From: an uncultured bacterium
GTDB lineage: Bacteria > Bacillota > Clostridia > Lachnospirales > Lachnospiraceae
Reading direction: 5' to 3'
Assembly (NCBI GenBank): GCA_947383005.1
Contig: CANDBT010000006.1
Coordinates: forward strand, 1-64,000
DNA length: 64,000 bases
Shown here: piece after piece, positions 41,862-50,114 of the stretch
How the letters are laid out: every line of letters begins with the position of its first letter
Numbering within the stretch: position 1 is the stretch's first letter
Translations under genes and position numbers: made by a program
Notes under the pieces: generated by a model
Database searches by the model: none
Told to the model about the DNA's origin: nothing
What the model saw: only the letters and a program-made list of their open reading frames with translations

Positions 41862-41928
41862 TGTGAACAGTAACACATGAAATTGCCTTCGGAAAAACAG
41901 AGTACATAACATAGAAATGGAGGAAAAC

Positions 41929-43176
41929 ATGGTAGTAGAATTGGTTTCGGTGGGGACCGAGCTGTTGTTGGGGAATATTTTAAATACCAATATCCAATAT
42001 CTGTCGGAGCAGTGTGCAATGTTGGGACTGTCTGTCTACCATCAGGTAATTGTCGGAGATAACCGAATCCGTTTGGCTGAGGCCCTTCGCATGGCCCTTG
42101 GACGTTCTGATGTGGTGATTTTGGGCGGCGGACTGGGTCCCACTGAGGATGATTTGACGAAAGAGGTCTGTGCGGAGGTGATGGGCTTTGCTTTAAAAGA
42201 GGATGCCCATACCCATAAGCGGATAGAAGAGTATTTTAAGGGGAGCATTTATAAAGAGATTACCAGCAATAACTGGAAGCAGGCTATGGTTCCTGAAGGA
42301 GCTATTGTGCTGGACAACGACAACGGCACAGCTCCAGGGCTGATTTTGGAAAAAGATGATAAGAGGGTTATTTTGTTGCCGGGTCCTCCGGCAGAACTGC
42401 ATCCTATGTTTAAAAAACAAGTTTTTCCGTATTTGAAAAAACTGCAGCCGGAGATAATCCGTTCTCAGATGATAAAGATTTGCGGAGTGGGGGAGAGTCA
42501 GGTGGAGGATAAACTGCTGGATTTGATTGATCAGCAAAAAAACCCGACAATTGCTACCTATGCTAAGACAGGGGAGGTTCATTTACGGATAACTGCGAGG
42601 GCGGAGAGTGAAGAGGAGGCCAAAAAGCTGATAAAGCCGGTTATAAAAGAAATACGAAGCCGTTTTGGGGATTTCATCTATTCTGTCCGCGAAGAAGAAA
42701 CCCTGGAAATGGCAGTAGTAAAATTGCTGCTGAAATATGGCTTGACCGTAACTACCGTAGAGTCCTGCACGGGAGGGCTGCTGGCCGGCCGGATTGTCAA
42801 TGTGCCGGGGGCGTCGGAAGTTTTCAGGGAAGGTTTTATCACCTATTCAAACAAAGCCAAACGGAAATATCTGGATGTAAGTAAAAGCACCCTTAAAAAA
42901 TATGGAGCGGTCAGCGAACAGACGGCGAAGGAAATGGCTACCGGAGGCGTATTTGCCGCAGATTGTGATGCCTGCGTAGCGGTAACAGGCATTGCCGGGC
43001 CAGATGGGGGAACAGAGGAAAAACCGGTGGGCCTTGTCTATATTGCCGCCTATGTCAAGAAAAAGGTTACGGTTAAAGAATACCGTTTCAAAGGAGATCG
43101 GAACAAGGTTCGTGAACAGGCAGTAGTCAAGGCGCTGGACTTGCTGCGCCGGTCAATTCTGGAGAATTACCGATAA
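41929..43176 (+). CDS. cinA: CinA family protein (competence/damage-inducible, NMN deamidase type)
   Basis: 415 residues. N-terminal MoCF-biosynthesis-like domain (VSVGTELLLGNILNTN, GGLGPTEDDLTKE) and C-terminal CinA/NMN amidohydrolase domain (TVESCTGGLLAGRI, AVTGIAGPDGG, KPVGLVYIA). ATG 41929 is chosen because GGAGG lies 5 bases upstream. CinA is often followed by recA; here an unknown gene follows. Confidence 0.95.
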   Translation: MVVELVSVGTELLLGNILNTNIQYLSEQCAMLGLSVYHQVIVGDNRIRLAEALRMALGRSDVVILGGGLGPTEDDLTKEVCAEVMGFALKEDAHTHKRIEEYFKGSIYKEITSNNWKQAMVPEGAIVLDNDNGTAPGLILEKDDKRVILLPGPPAELHPMFKKQVFPYLKKLQPEIIRSQMIKICGVGESQVEDKLLDLIDQQKNPTIATYAKTGEVHLRITARAESEEEAKKLIKPVIKEIRSRFGDFIYSVREEETLEMAVVKLLLKYGLTVTTVESCTGGLLAGRIVNVPGASEVFREGFITYSNKAKRKYLDVSKSTLKKYGAVSEQTAKEMATGGVFAADCDACVAVTGIAGPDGGTEEKPVGLVYIAAYVKKKVTVKEYRFKGDRNKVREQAVVKALDLLRRSILENYR

Positions 43177-43188
43177 GGGGGATGCAAT

Positions 43189-44523
43189 ATGGCAAAGAAT
43201 TGGAAAAAACAGGCATCGTCCGTTCGCGGTTATGCCTGGTCAAGGCTTGCTTTGAATATGTACGCGTTTTTCGAACAATTATCTGATTTTTATGACAGAG
43301 AGGGGTCGAGACAGCAGGAGTTGGCATCCGCCCTGGTTGATTTTTTAAAGCGGATGATTGGCGAGGAGGAAAGAGGGGAGACGCTTGAAGATGAGCTGAT
43401 GCTTTTTCGCGGGAAACTTCGCAAAATCATGGAGATAATCGTTTATTATACGGATGCGTTCCAAAATTATGAATATGCGTTAAACCGGGTGGAGAGGCGG
43501 TTTGTTTCCGGGCTTCCTGTGCTTCAGGTAAGCGAAGAAGAGTTTGTTGACAATTTGATGCGCTACTTATCCTCCCCTAAGGAGGCGGCGATTCAAAATC
43601 AGCGGATTCAACAGGTTGTAGAACAGCTCCCTGTCCGTTTTAGCCGTCAAAAATACTATGGTATGGTGCACGATGCGCTGACCAGCTACATCGGTTCTGA
43701 CCAGGCGGGCCTGGAAGATATGATGTATTTGCTTAGAAGCAGCGGGATGGTATGCCTTACCGGGGAAAACCGTCAGGAATATCCGGTATTGAATGAAGTT
43801 TTGACATGGCTGGAGTCCTTGTCTTTTAAAACTCTGACCAAAGAAAGTTATCAGGAGTCGCAGGAAAAACTTGACAAGGCCAGGAATTTTATATACGAGG
43901 AGCGAGATAAGATCTGCCTGCTGCAGAGCATGGTTAATGACTGTTATATTCTTTTTTTAACTGAAGGTACAGATTTGATGGAAGATAAAGATAATGAACA
44001 TGGACTGCAGATTATCGAAAGCTTGTGCCGGGAATTTGATCAGGAACAGCCGTCGTTTGTGGCAGCCGCCGAAAAGCTGGAGAAGGAGTTGGAGGGGCTG
44101 GAAGGTATGCAGGAGAAATATTTTGAAGAATATAGCCGCCTCAATTTATCCTGGGCCTATAAGGAAGCTGATGATGAAATTGCCCGAAAAGCCCGAAAAA
44201 TAGATGTTTTGATGTCTTCCAGCGATTTTGCCAGTCTGGAACAGTGTGAGAAGAAAAGGAATGTGGAACCGAATGATATTGAAGAGGCTGCCAATATATT
44301 TTTTACTCAGTTGGCGTCGGTTTTTTCTGCCTGTCAAAAACCAATAATGCGGGCGGTTATGGCAAGAAGTCTTTCTTGTCTGCCGGTTTTCTTTCACTCG
44401 TATTCGGAGATCCAGAGTTATATTCAAAATAGTTTGGGATGCTGTTCGGACTCAGCGGAAAAGGAGGCTTGCCTGGAACTGCTTTGTCAAATAATGGAGA
44501 GCGATGGCTATGAATTGGTATAA
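43189..44523 (+). CDS. uncharacterised helical protein
   Basis: 444 residues, mostly helical, soluble, no signal peptide or membrane segment. Tyr/Phe-rich near the N-terminus (AWSRLALNMYAFFEQLSDFYD), many Glu/Lys helices, two cysteine-pairs near the end (LGCCSDSAEKEACLELLCQ). No family recognised. AAGGGGGATGCAAT precedes the ATG. It overlaps the next small gene by 20 bases, and the cluster ends at the spore gene gerW, so a sporulation or envelope role is a reasonable guess only. Confidence 0.6.
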   Translation: MAKNWKKQASSVRGYAWSRLALNMYAFFEQLSDFYDREGSRQQELASALVDFLKRMIGEEERGETLEDELMLFRGKLRKIMEIIVYYTDAFQNYEYALNRVERRFVSGLPVLQVSEEEFVDNLMRYLSSPKEAAIQNQRIQQVVEQLPVRFSRQKYYGMVHDALTSYIGSDQAGLEDMMYLLRSSGMVCLTGENRQEYPVLNEVLTWLESLSFKTLTKESYQESQEKLDKARNFIYEERDKICLLQSMVNDCYILFLTEGTDLMEDKDNEHGLQIIESLCREFDQEQPSFVAAAEKLEKELEGLEGMQEKYFEEYSRLNLSWAYKEADDEIARKARKIDVLMSSSDFASLEQCEKKRNVEPNDIEEAANIFFTQLASVFSACQKPIMRAVMARSLSCLPVFFHSYSEIQSYIQNSLGCCSDSAEKEACLELLCQIMESDGYELV

Positions 44524-44830
44524 ACATCTGTATGTGGGAGAAAAGGCAAAAAAACACCAGGATTCCCTTATTCGGAATTTACAGGAAGGAAAGCTGCAGC
44601 CACAGGTTTATGTGCTTGTCCCTCCGCAGAACGAAAGAAACGTGCTTGAGATTATTCCCTCAGCTATATGGCAGCTTTTGCCGTATGGGCAGCAGGAGAT
44701 ATTTGTGGTAGGGATTGCTGTTACATATTGGGAAGCGTTGGAAGTGGCGAGGCAGATTGTAGAGGATTTGTATCAGATGACCGGGGGATTTTGCCTTTCC
44801 GATATGATAGGGAGAAAAGAGGAGCGGTAG
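44504..44830 (+). CDS. uncharacterised small soluble protein
   Basis: 108 residues, no membrane segment. Regions YKHLYVGEKAKKHQDSLIRN and YVLVPPQNERNVLEIIPSA, then QEIFVVGIAVTYWEALEVARQIVEDLY. No family recognised. GGAG lies 4 bases before ATG 44504; ATG 44510 is possible. Translationally linked to its neighbours by overlap and an 8-base gap. Confidence 0.6.
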   Translation: MAMNWYKHLYVGEKAKKHQDSLIRNLQEGKLQPQVYVLVPPQNERNVLEIIPSAIWQLLPYGQQEIFVVGIAVTYWEALEVARQIVEDLYQMTGGFCLSDMIGRKEER

Positions 44831-44838
44831 GTGGGACG

Positions 44839-45825
44839 ATGATGGCAGCCATAATGTTTATACTGGGAATATTAAAAATCATAGGCATTGTGCTGCTGGT
44901 GCTGTTAGGGATTTTATTGACGCTGGTTTTGCTCGTGTTGCTGGCGCCCGTCTGTTATAGCATCGAGGGAAGCTATTACGGCACGGTTAAGGCTGTAGCC
45001 AGAGTCAGTTGGCTTTTTCCAATTTTGTCAGCCAGGGCAGTATATGAAGAGAAGATGAATCTGGCAGTCCGGATATTAGGAATTCGGGTATTTCAGGAAG
45101 AAATGGCATTTGGCAAAGATGGGGAAGAAGAGGAGAAGGAAGCGAACCAGGAAACCGATCAGGCCAGCAAAGAAGATAAAAAGGCTCCACGGATTTCCGG
45201 TGAAAAACCGGAAGAGGAAACCACAAAAGAGACAACAGAAAAAAGGTTAGAGATCCCGAAAGATAAAAAAATCAAAAAGGAACAAATCAAAAAGGAACGG
45301 ATCAAACCAGAAAAAGAACCGCAAGAAAAAGAATCCCTGAAAGACAAAGCAAAAGGGAAAAGGAAGGAAAAGCCCAAAAGGGCACAGAAACACAAAACGG
45401 ACAGTTGGATTGAGCGATGGAAGACGAAAGTTCAGGAAATAAAAAAGTCACTGAATAATATAAAAAAGAAAAAGGATAAAATCTGGCGCTTTCTCTGCAA
45501 TGAGAAAAACCAGCGGACTTTTCGTTTGTTGCTGAGACAATTAAAAGCTTTGGTAAGACATATTCTGCCTAAAAAGGTCAGTGGAGAAGTACGGTTTGGA
45601 TTTGATGATCCTTATACGACCGGACAGATATTGACATACATCAGCCCATTTTACGGTTTGTATGCAGACCGTTTGAAGGTGATTCCTGTGTTTGGGGAAT
45701 CGGTAATGGAAGGAGAGGGCAGAATAAAAGGGAGAATCCGTATAGGAACATTGATTGTGATTGTTGTGCGGATGCTGTTTGATAAGAATTTCCGGACATT
45801 ATTGAAAAAATGTCTGAAATCATAA
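44839..45825 (+). CDS. DUF2953 membrane protein (YtfI-like)
   Basis: 328 residues. One strong N-terminal membrane segment (about residues 11-34), a DUF2953-like domain (VCYSIEGSYYGTVKAVARVSW), a very basic/acidic central linker of Lys-Glu repeats (about residues 95-195), then a C-terminal domain with VSGEVRFGFDDPYTTGQIL. Its partner gerW follows after 10 bases, as ytfI and ytfJ pair in Bacillus. Probable sporulation-linked membrane protein. ATG 44839 follows TAGGTGGG. Confidence 0.75.
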   Translation: MMAAIMFILGILKIIGIVLLVLLGILLTLVLLVLLAPVCYSIEGSYYGTVKAVARVSWLFPILSARAVYEEKMNLAVRILGIRVFQEEMAFGKDGEEEEKEANQETDQASKEDKKAPRISGEKPEEETTKETTEKRLEIPKDKKIKKEQIKKERIKPEKEPQEKESLKDKAKGKRKEKPKRAQKHKTDSWIERWKTKVQEIKKSLNNIKKKKDKIWRFLCNEKNQRTFRLLLRQLKALVRHILPKKVSGEVRFGFDDPYTTGQILTYISPFYGLYADRLKVIPVFGESVMEGEGRIKGRIRIGTLIVIVVRMLFDKNFRTLLKKCLKS

Positions 45826-45835
45826 GGAGGTATTT

Positions 45836-46243
45836 ATGTCAGAAAACCATTTTGCTATGACAGTAGAAGCATTATTTAAGGGTATGGATCATTTTGTAAC
45901 GACAAAAACCGTAGTGGGAGAGGCGGTAAAAATAGACGACGCGATTATTCTTCCTCTGGTGGACGTCAGTTGTGGTATGGGAGCAGGTGTCTTTGCTAAC
46001 AACAGCAGACAAAACGGCGGCGGCGGAATGAGTGCAAAAATGAGTCCAAGCGCGGTGTTGGTGATTCAAAATGGCGTGACCAAACTGGTCAATGTCAAAC
46101 AACAGGATGCGGTAACGAAGGTATTGGATATGGTGCCGGATGTGATTAACAAATTTACAGACGGTAAAAAGAAGAAGATTTCTCCAGATGCGCTGAAAGC
46201 TGCTGAGGAAATGGCGGCTGAAGATTCCGAAAGCATGGATTGA
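45836..46243 (+). CDS. ytfJ: GerW family spore protein (YtfJ)
   Basis: 135 residues. Typical MTVEALFKGMDHFVTTKTVV, then a glycine-rich stretch (CGMGAGVFANNSRQNGGGG) and AVLVIQNGVTKLV. GerW/YtfJ proteins are spore proteins needed for germination steps in Bacillus. AAGGAGG is upstream, and DUF2953 precedes it. Good context support for sporulation. Confidence 0.93.
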   Translation: MSENHFAMTVEALFKGMDHFVTTKTVVGEAVKIDDAIILPLVDVSCGMGAGVFANNSRQNGGGGMSAKMSPSAVLVIQNGVTKLVNVKQQDAVTKVLDMVPDVINKFTDGKKKKISPDALKAAEEMAAEDSESMD

Positions 46244-46336
46244 CGGGCTGGTGCATATACTAAGGTAAATGGAATTGCTTTTGCCCGGCTGTGTTTGAAT
46301 CAGTCATAGCCGGGCCGAGCGGCGCCGGAGGTTATC

Positions 46337-46474
46337 ATGAAGCGAGTCTGCGGTTTGATGCTGTTTTGTTTTGGAATGGGAATGACGCTTCTGCTGTTTA
46401 TTCCAGAAACCTTGTCAACGTTGATTTTTATTATTGGTTGCCTGGCGTTGGGATATTATCTGTTTTGCTGTTAA
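46337..46474 (+). CDS. 45-residue double-span membrane protein
   Basis: Short ORF with GGAGG 6 bases upstream. Sequence has two hydrophobic segments (LMLFCFGMGMTLLLFIP and TLIFIIGCLALGYYLF) around ETLS, opening with MKRVCG and ending FCC. The context after gerW and a proper ribosome site support a real gene. Comparable mini-proteins are common beside spore genes in Clostridia. Function unknown. Confidence 0.65.
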   Translation: MKRVCGLMLFCFGMGMTLLLFIPETLSTLIFIIGCLALGYYLFCC

Positions 46475-46783
46475 GAGATTGCCCGACTGCATGACAGCCA
46501 GGTAGCCAGAACGCAGGAAACTTAATTTTGCATAGTGAAATATTGAGATGATTTTAGAATTGCGGGAGCATGAAATGCGGAGCAATCTGTGGTATCATAA
46601 GGGGCAAAAGGTATTTTGATCCTTTGGCCATGGTATCATAGGAAGAACAACAACCAGGAACTGCGGCAAAACAGAAGCCATATAAGGCATCATTCCGTTT
46701 TATCGCAATCCCTGGTTGTCTGTCTTGAAAACATAAGTATTCGTATAATTGTCACAAAATTATCACAAGCTATACAGTGTCAA
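46475..46783. other. gap between gerW cluster and rpmB with inverted repeat
   Basis: No gene seen. A 24-base imperfect inverted repeat is present: ACAACCAGG at 46650 pairs with CCTGGTTGT at 46711-46719, with CTGCGGCAAAAC pairing to GTTTTATCGCAA inside. It probably works as a bidirectional terminator between the convergent gerW cluster and rpmB. Confidence 0.5.
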
Positions 46784-46969
46784 TTAAGCTCTTTCTACTA
46801 AGCCGGAACGCAGGCAAGAAGTGCATACATACATCTTCTTTGTTCCGCCATTCACTTTTACCCGGACAGACTTGACATTTGCTTTCCAAATCGCGTTGGA
46901 TCTTCTATGGGAATGGCTCACATTATTACCAAAATGAGCAGCCTTCTGACAAATTGAACATTTAGCCAT
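46784..46969 (-). CDS. rpmB: 50S ribosomal protein L28
   Basis: 61 residues on the minus strand. MAKCSICQKAAHFGNNVSHS with a zinc-type CxxC near the start and a second in YVCTSCLRSG, so the zinc-binding (C+) form. AAGGAGGTGTAATC precedes the ATG on the minus strand. In many Firmicutes rpmB lies opposite asp23-fakA-recG; here an amino acid ABC operon has entered the interval. Confidence 0.96.
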   Translation of the reverse strand: MAKCSICQKAAHFGNNVSHSHRRSNAIWKANVKSVRVKVNGGTKKMYVCTSCLRSGLVERA

Positions 46970-47039
46970 GATTACACCTCCTTAACATCATGATTTGTTT
47001 CTCTAAAAAATACAACATATAAGAAAACACAACATAGCT

Positions 47040-47068
47040 ATAATAACAGATAAGTGAGAATTTGGCAA
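47040..47068 (-). promoter_or_regulatory. rpmB promoter (minus strand)
   Basis: Minus strand TTGCCA (47063-47068), 17 bases, TATTAT (47040-47045). Confidence 0.7.
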
Positions 47069-47119
47069 GGGGAAATTGCGATTTACATACAATGTTTTTG
47101 CTGTGACAATAACAATTAC

Positions 47120-47148
47120 TTGACTTTGGTTAATTCTTGTGATAAAAT
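47120..47148 (+). promoter_or_regulatory. promoter of the polar amino acid ABC operon
   Basis: TTGACT (47120-47125), 17 bases, TAAAAT (47143-47148). It is divergent from the rpmB promoter. Confidence 0.82.
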
Positions 47149-47183
47149 CTCATTTGTGCTTTAATCAAGCAGACGGTCAATGG

Positions 47184-47213
47184 AGACATCGCTTTTTTTG
47201 CGTTGTCTTTTTT
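47184..47213 (+). terminator. intrinsic-terminator-like hairpin in ABC leader
   Basis: AGACATCGC (47184-47192) pairs with GCGTTGTCT (47200-47208), one T-T mismatch, loop of seven T, then TTTTTT. It lies between promoter and start codon, so transcription may be attenuated. No T-box or known riboswitch motif is seen. Confidence 0.6.
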
Positions 47214-47281
47214 CTTACATGAGAAAGAATATCCGGAGATCGTGGGTTATCATTTTTATTAAAGACGAGGAGGAACAAATT

Positions 47282-48139
47282 ATGAAAAAGAAAATGACGG
47301 CGTTGACTATGGCAATTATGATGGCGGCTTCCCTGAGCGCATGTGGAGGAAGCAGTACGGCAGATACTACGGCAGCGCCTACAGAAGCGACTACGGCCGC
47401 AAATAATTCGGAAGCGGATTCTACCGAAGCCGATGCGGAAACGAAAGCATCGGATAACGCCGGTTCAGGTAAAGTGTACAAGATTGCTACAGATACTACT
47501 TTTGCACCTTTTGAGTTTGAAAATGACAAGGGAGAGATGGTCGGTATAGATCTGGACTTGCTGAAGGCTATCTCGAAGGATCAGGGATTTACGTATGAGC
47601 TGGTAGTGGCAGGTTTTTCCGCTGCAACAACAGGTCTGGAAGCAGGAGAGTATGACGCTGTGATTGCCGGTATGTCAATTACCGACGAGAGAAAGGAAAA
47701 GTATGATTTTTCTGATCCGTACTATGATTCCGGTGTGGGCATGGCAGTAAACGCAGATTCTGATATTGCTTCTTATGATGACCTTAATGGCAAGACTGTT
47801 GCCGCTAAGATTGGCACTGAGGGATGTGCTTTTGCCGAATCGATTGCTGATCAGTATGGATTTACCATTGTACAGTTTGAGGATTCTTCCAGCATGTATC
47901 AGGATGTGCTGGCTGGTAATTCCGTAGCCTGTTTTGAAGATTATCCGGTGCTGGGTTATGAGATTTCCCGTGGAACCGCATTTAAGATGCCTTTAGAGAT
48001 GGAGCACGGCAATTCTTATGGATTTGCTGTATTGAAAGGACAGAATACGGAACTTTTAGAGATGTTTAACGCTGGACTGAAGAATATGAAAGACAGCGGA
48101 AAATATGATGAGATTTTAGATACTTATATTTCTAAATAA
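47282..48139 (+). CDS. polar amino acid ABC transporter, substrate-binding lipoprotein
   Basis: 285 residues. Lipobox LSAC (Cys21), acidic linker, then family-3 periplasmic-binding domain (YKIATDTTFAPFEFENDKGE, IDLDLLKAISKDQGF, GMSITDERKEKYDFSDPYYDSG). Binds amino acids for the permease and ATPase that follow (29-base gap). GAGGAGGAAC precedes ATG 47282; the longer frame enters the leader. Substrate unresolved (glutamine, cystine or other polar amino acid). Confidence 0.93.
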   Translation: MKKKMTALTMAIMMAASLSACGGSSTADTTAAPTEATTAANNSEADSTEADAETKASDNAGSGKVYKIATDTTFAPFEFENDKGEMVGIDLDLLKAISKDQGFTYELVVAGFSAATTGLEAGEYDAVIAGMSITDERKEKYDFSDPYYDSGVGMAVNADSDIASYDDLNGKTVAAKIGTEGCAFAESIADQYGFTIVQFEDSSSMYQDVLAGNSVACFEDYPVLGYEISRGTAFKMPLEMEHGNSYGFAVLKGQNTELLEMFNAGLKNMKDSGKYDEILDTYISK

Positions 48140-48168
48140 ATCGAAAGAAAAACAAAGGTGATGGTAAA

Positions 48169-48849
48169 ATGGCTTTTTTTGAGGTACTTGTACAATACTT
48201 TCCGTCTTTTTGCGTAGCTCTTTGGGCTACGGTGAAGCTGACTGCTGTTTCGCTGATTTGTGCGACGGTCCTGGGAGTGATTTTCGGACTGTTTAAGGTG
48301 TCAGGGATTAAACCGCTGAAGCTGATTGCCAATATTTATATTGATATCATTCGGGGAACTCCCCTGATGGTTCAGGTGATGATTGTCTTTTATGGACTTA
48401 GCCAAGTACTCCGACCCTATGGTTTTGCCTGGGGGAATATCGGAGGAAATTTCACAGCGGGCGCAGTAACGTTAAGTTTAAATGCAGGCGCTTATATGGC
48501 AGAGATTATTCGCGGCGGAATCGAGGCGGTAGATAAAGGCCAGATGGAAGCAGCGAGAAGTCTTGGCCTTCCCTATGGAAAGGCTATGAGCAAAGTGATT
48601 CTGCCTCAGGCGTTTCGTACCATGTTGCCATCTATCATCAACCAGTTTATTATTTCGATGAAGGATACCTCCTTGATTTCCATAATCGGCATCCGGGAGC
48701 TGACGCAGAACGGCAAGATTATCGCGGCCAACTCAGCTTCCCGGGTGATGGCGATTTGGCTGGTAGTAGCGGCATTTTATCTGGTGGTATGTACTTTGCT
48801 TTCCAAGCTGGCGCTGCTGGTAGAGAGGAGGCTGTCCTATGGAAAATAA
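48169..48849 (+). CDS. polar amino acid ABC transporter permease
   Basis: 226 residues. His/Glu/Gln/Arg-opine-type permease: several membrane segments, [11 protein letters not shown] (the HisM-type motif), [22 protein letters not shown] (EAA-loop contacting the ATPase). Start follows AAAGGTG. Overlaps the ATPase gene by 11 bases. Confidence 0.95.
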   Translation: MAFFEVLVQYFPSFCVALWATVKLTAVSLICATVLGVIFGLFKVSGIKPLKLIANIYIDIIRGTPLMVQVMIVFYGLSQVLRPYGFAWGNIGGNFTAGAVTLSLNAGAYMAEIIRGGIEAVDKGQMEAARSLGLPYGKAMSKVILPQAFRTMLPSIINQFIISMKDTSLISIIGIRELTQNGKIIAANSASRVMAIWLVVAAFYLVVCTLLSKLALLVERRLSYGK

Positions 48850-49573
48850 AAAAATTTCCGTCCTCAACCTGAAAAAGAATTTCGGCCGTCTGGAAGTACT
48901 CAAAAGTATCAGCATTGATGTGAAAGAAGGGGAAGTGGTGTGTCTGATTGGTCCTTCCGGCTCAGGCAAAAGCACCTTTCTCCGGTGTTTAAACCGTTTG
49001 GAGAAAATCACGGCAGGAGAAGTGATTGTAGACGGACATCCGATTTCTGATGCCAATACCAATATCAATAAAGTGCGGGAAAATATCGGAATGGTTTTTC
49101 AGCATTTTAACCTTTTTCCGCATTTGACCGTGCGGGAGAATATTACTTTGGCTCCTGTGGAATTGAAAAAAATGGATAAGGACAGTGCGTCCAGGAGAGC
49201 CTTGGAACTTCTCGAGCGGGTTGGTTTGGCCGACAAGGCAGATGTCTATCCCGGACAGCTTTCCGGCGGTCAAAAGCAGCGGGTGGCAATTGCCCGTGCA
49301 TTGGCTATGAATCCGGATATTATGTTGTTTGATGAGCCAACCAGCGCGCTTGACCCGGAAATGGTTGGAGAAGTGCTGGAAGTAATGAAACAATTGGCCT
49401 CGGAAGGCATGACCATGGTTGTAGTGACTCATGAAATGGGGTTTGCCAGAGAAGTTGCCGATCGGGTGATTTTTATGGACGAAGGTTATATTGTAGAGGA
49501 AGGGACCCCGGAAGAAATTTTTGGCAATCCCAAAGAAGAAAGAACCATCAATTTTCTGAATAAAGTGTTATAA
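48839..49573 (+). CDS. polar amino acid ABC transporter ATPase
   Basis: 244 residues. Walker A GPSGSGKS, signature [15 protein letters not shown], Walker [17 protein letters not shown]-loop THE. GlnQ/HisP type. The ribosome site AGAGGAGG is inside the permease. A terminator follows. Confidence 0.96.
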   Translation: MENKKISVLNLKKNFGRLEVLKSISIDVKEGEVVCLIGPSGSGKSTFLRCLNRLEKITAGEVIVDGHPISDANTNINKVRENIGMVFQHFNLFPHLTVRENITLAPVELKKMDKDSASRRALELLERVGLADKADVYPGQLSGGQKQRVAIARALAMNPDIMLFDEPTSALDPEMVGEVLEVMKQLASEGMTMVVVTHEMGFAREVADRVIFMDEGYIVEEGTPEEIFGNPKEERTINFLNKVL

Positions 49574-49585
49574 ATCGCAGATAAT

Positions 49586-49617
49586 AAGAGTTTCCCGGAT
49601 AAGGGAGACTCTTTTTT
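49586..49617 (+). terminator. terminator after ABC ATPase
   Basis: AAGAGTTTCCC (49586-49596) / GGGAGACTCTT (49603-49613), one mismatch, then TTTT. Confidence 0.85.
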
Positions 49618-49641
49618 GGCTAAACAGTAACTAAATTCCGG

Positions 49642-49669
49642 TTGTGGTTTTTCGGAAAAATGGTATAAT
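49642..49669 (+). promoter_or_regulatory. promoter of yloU-fakA
   Basis: TTGTGG (49642-49647), 16 bases, TATAAT (49664-49669) with an extended -10 TG (49661-49662). Confidence 0.75.
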
Positions 49670-49743
49670 AAAATATAACAATAATCTTAAAAACATCCAA
49701 AATCATGTGGTTAAAAATTCAGGGACAAAAATGGAGGGGTTTA

Positions 49744-50100
49744 ATGAAAGGACGCATAAATAATAAGTTGGGTGAGATTCAGATTAGTTCGGAGGTAGTC
49801 GCCCTTTATGCCGGAATGACAGCGGTGGAATGTTTTGGTATAGTAGGTATGGCGGCGGTCAGTATGAAGGACGGCCTGGTAAAGCTGCTGAAACGCGAAA
49901 GCCTGACAAAAGGGATATACGTAAAGATGGAGGAGGACCGCATAAGCTTGGGGTTTCACGTAATCGTGGCTTACGGGATCAGTATTTGCGCGGTTGCCGA
50001 TAACTTGATTGCCAATGTAAAATACAAAGTGGAAGAATTCACCGGCATGAAGGTTGATAAGATTAACGTTTATGTTGAAGGCGTACGAGTGATTGATTAA
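49744..50100 (+). CDS. yloU: Asp23/Gls24 family protein (YloU)
   Basis: 118 residues. Asp23-type fold: EIQISSEVVALYAGMTAVEC, then GISICAVADNLIANVKYKVEEFTG. Asp23/YloU proteins are envelope-stress-associated membrane-near proteins and are usually found before fakA and recG, as here. GGAGGGG precedes ATG 49744. Confidence 0.92.
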   Translation: MKGRINNKLGEIQISSEVVALYAGMTAVECFGIVGMAAVSMKDGLVKLLKRESLTKGIYVKMEEDRISLGFHVIVAYGISICAVADNLIANVKYKVEEFTGMKVDKINVYVEGVRVID

Positions 50101-50114
50101 GGAGGGACCTACCG

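Noticed and set aside
46292-46494. 67-residue frame over the 45-residue membrane gene
   Set aside because: Different frame without a ribosome site; the 46337 frame has GGAGG and a clear membrane pattern.
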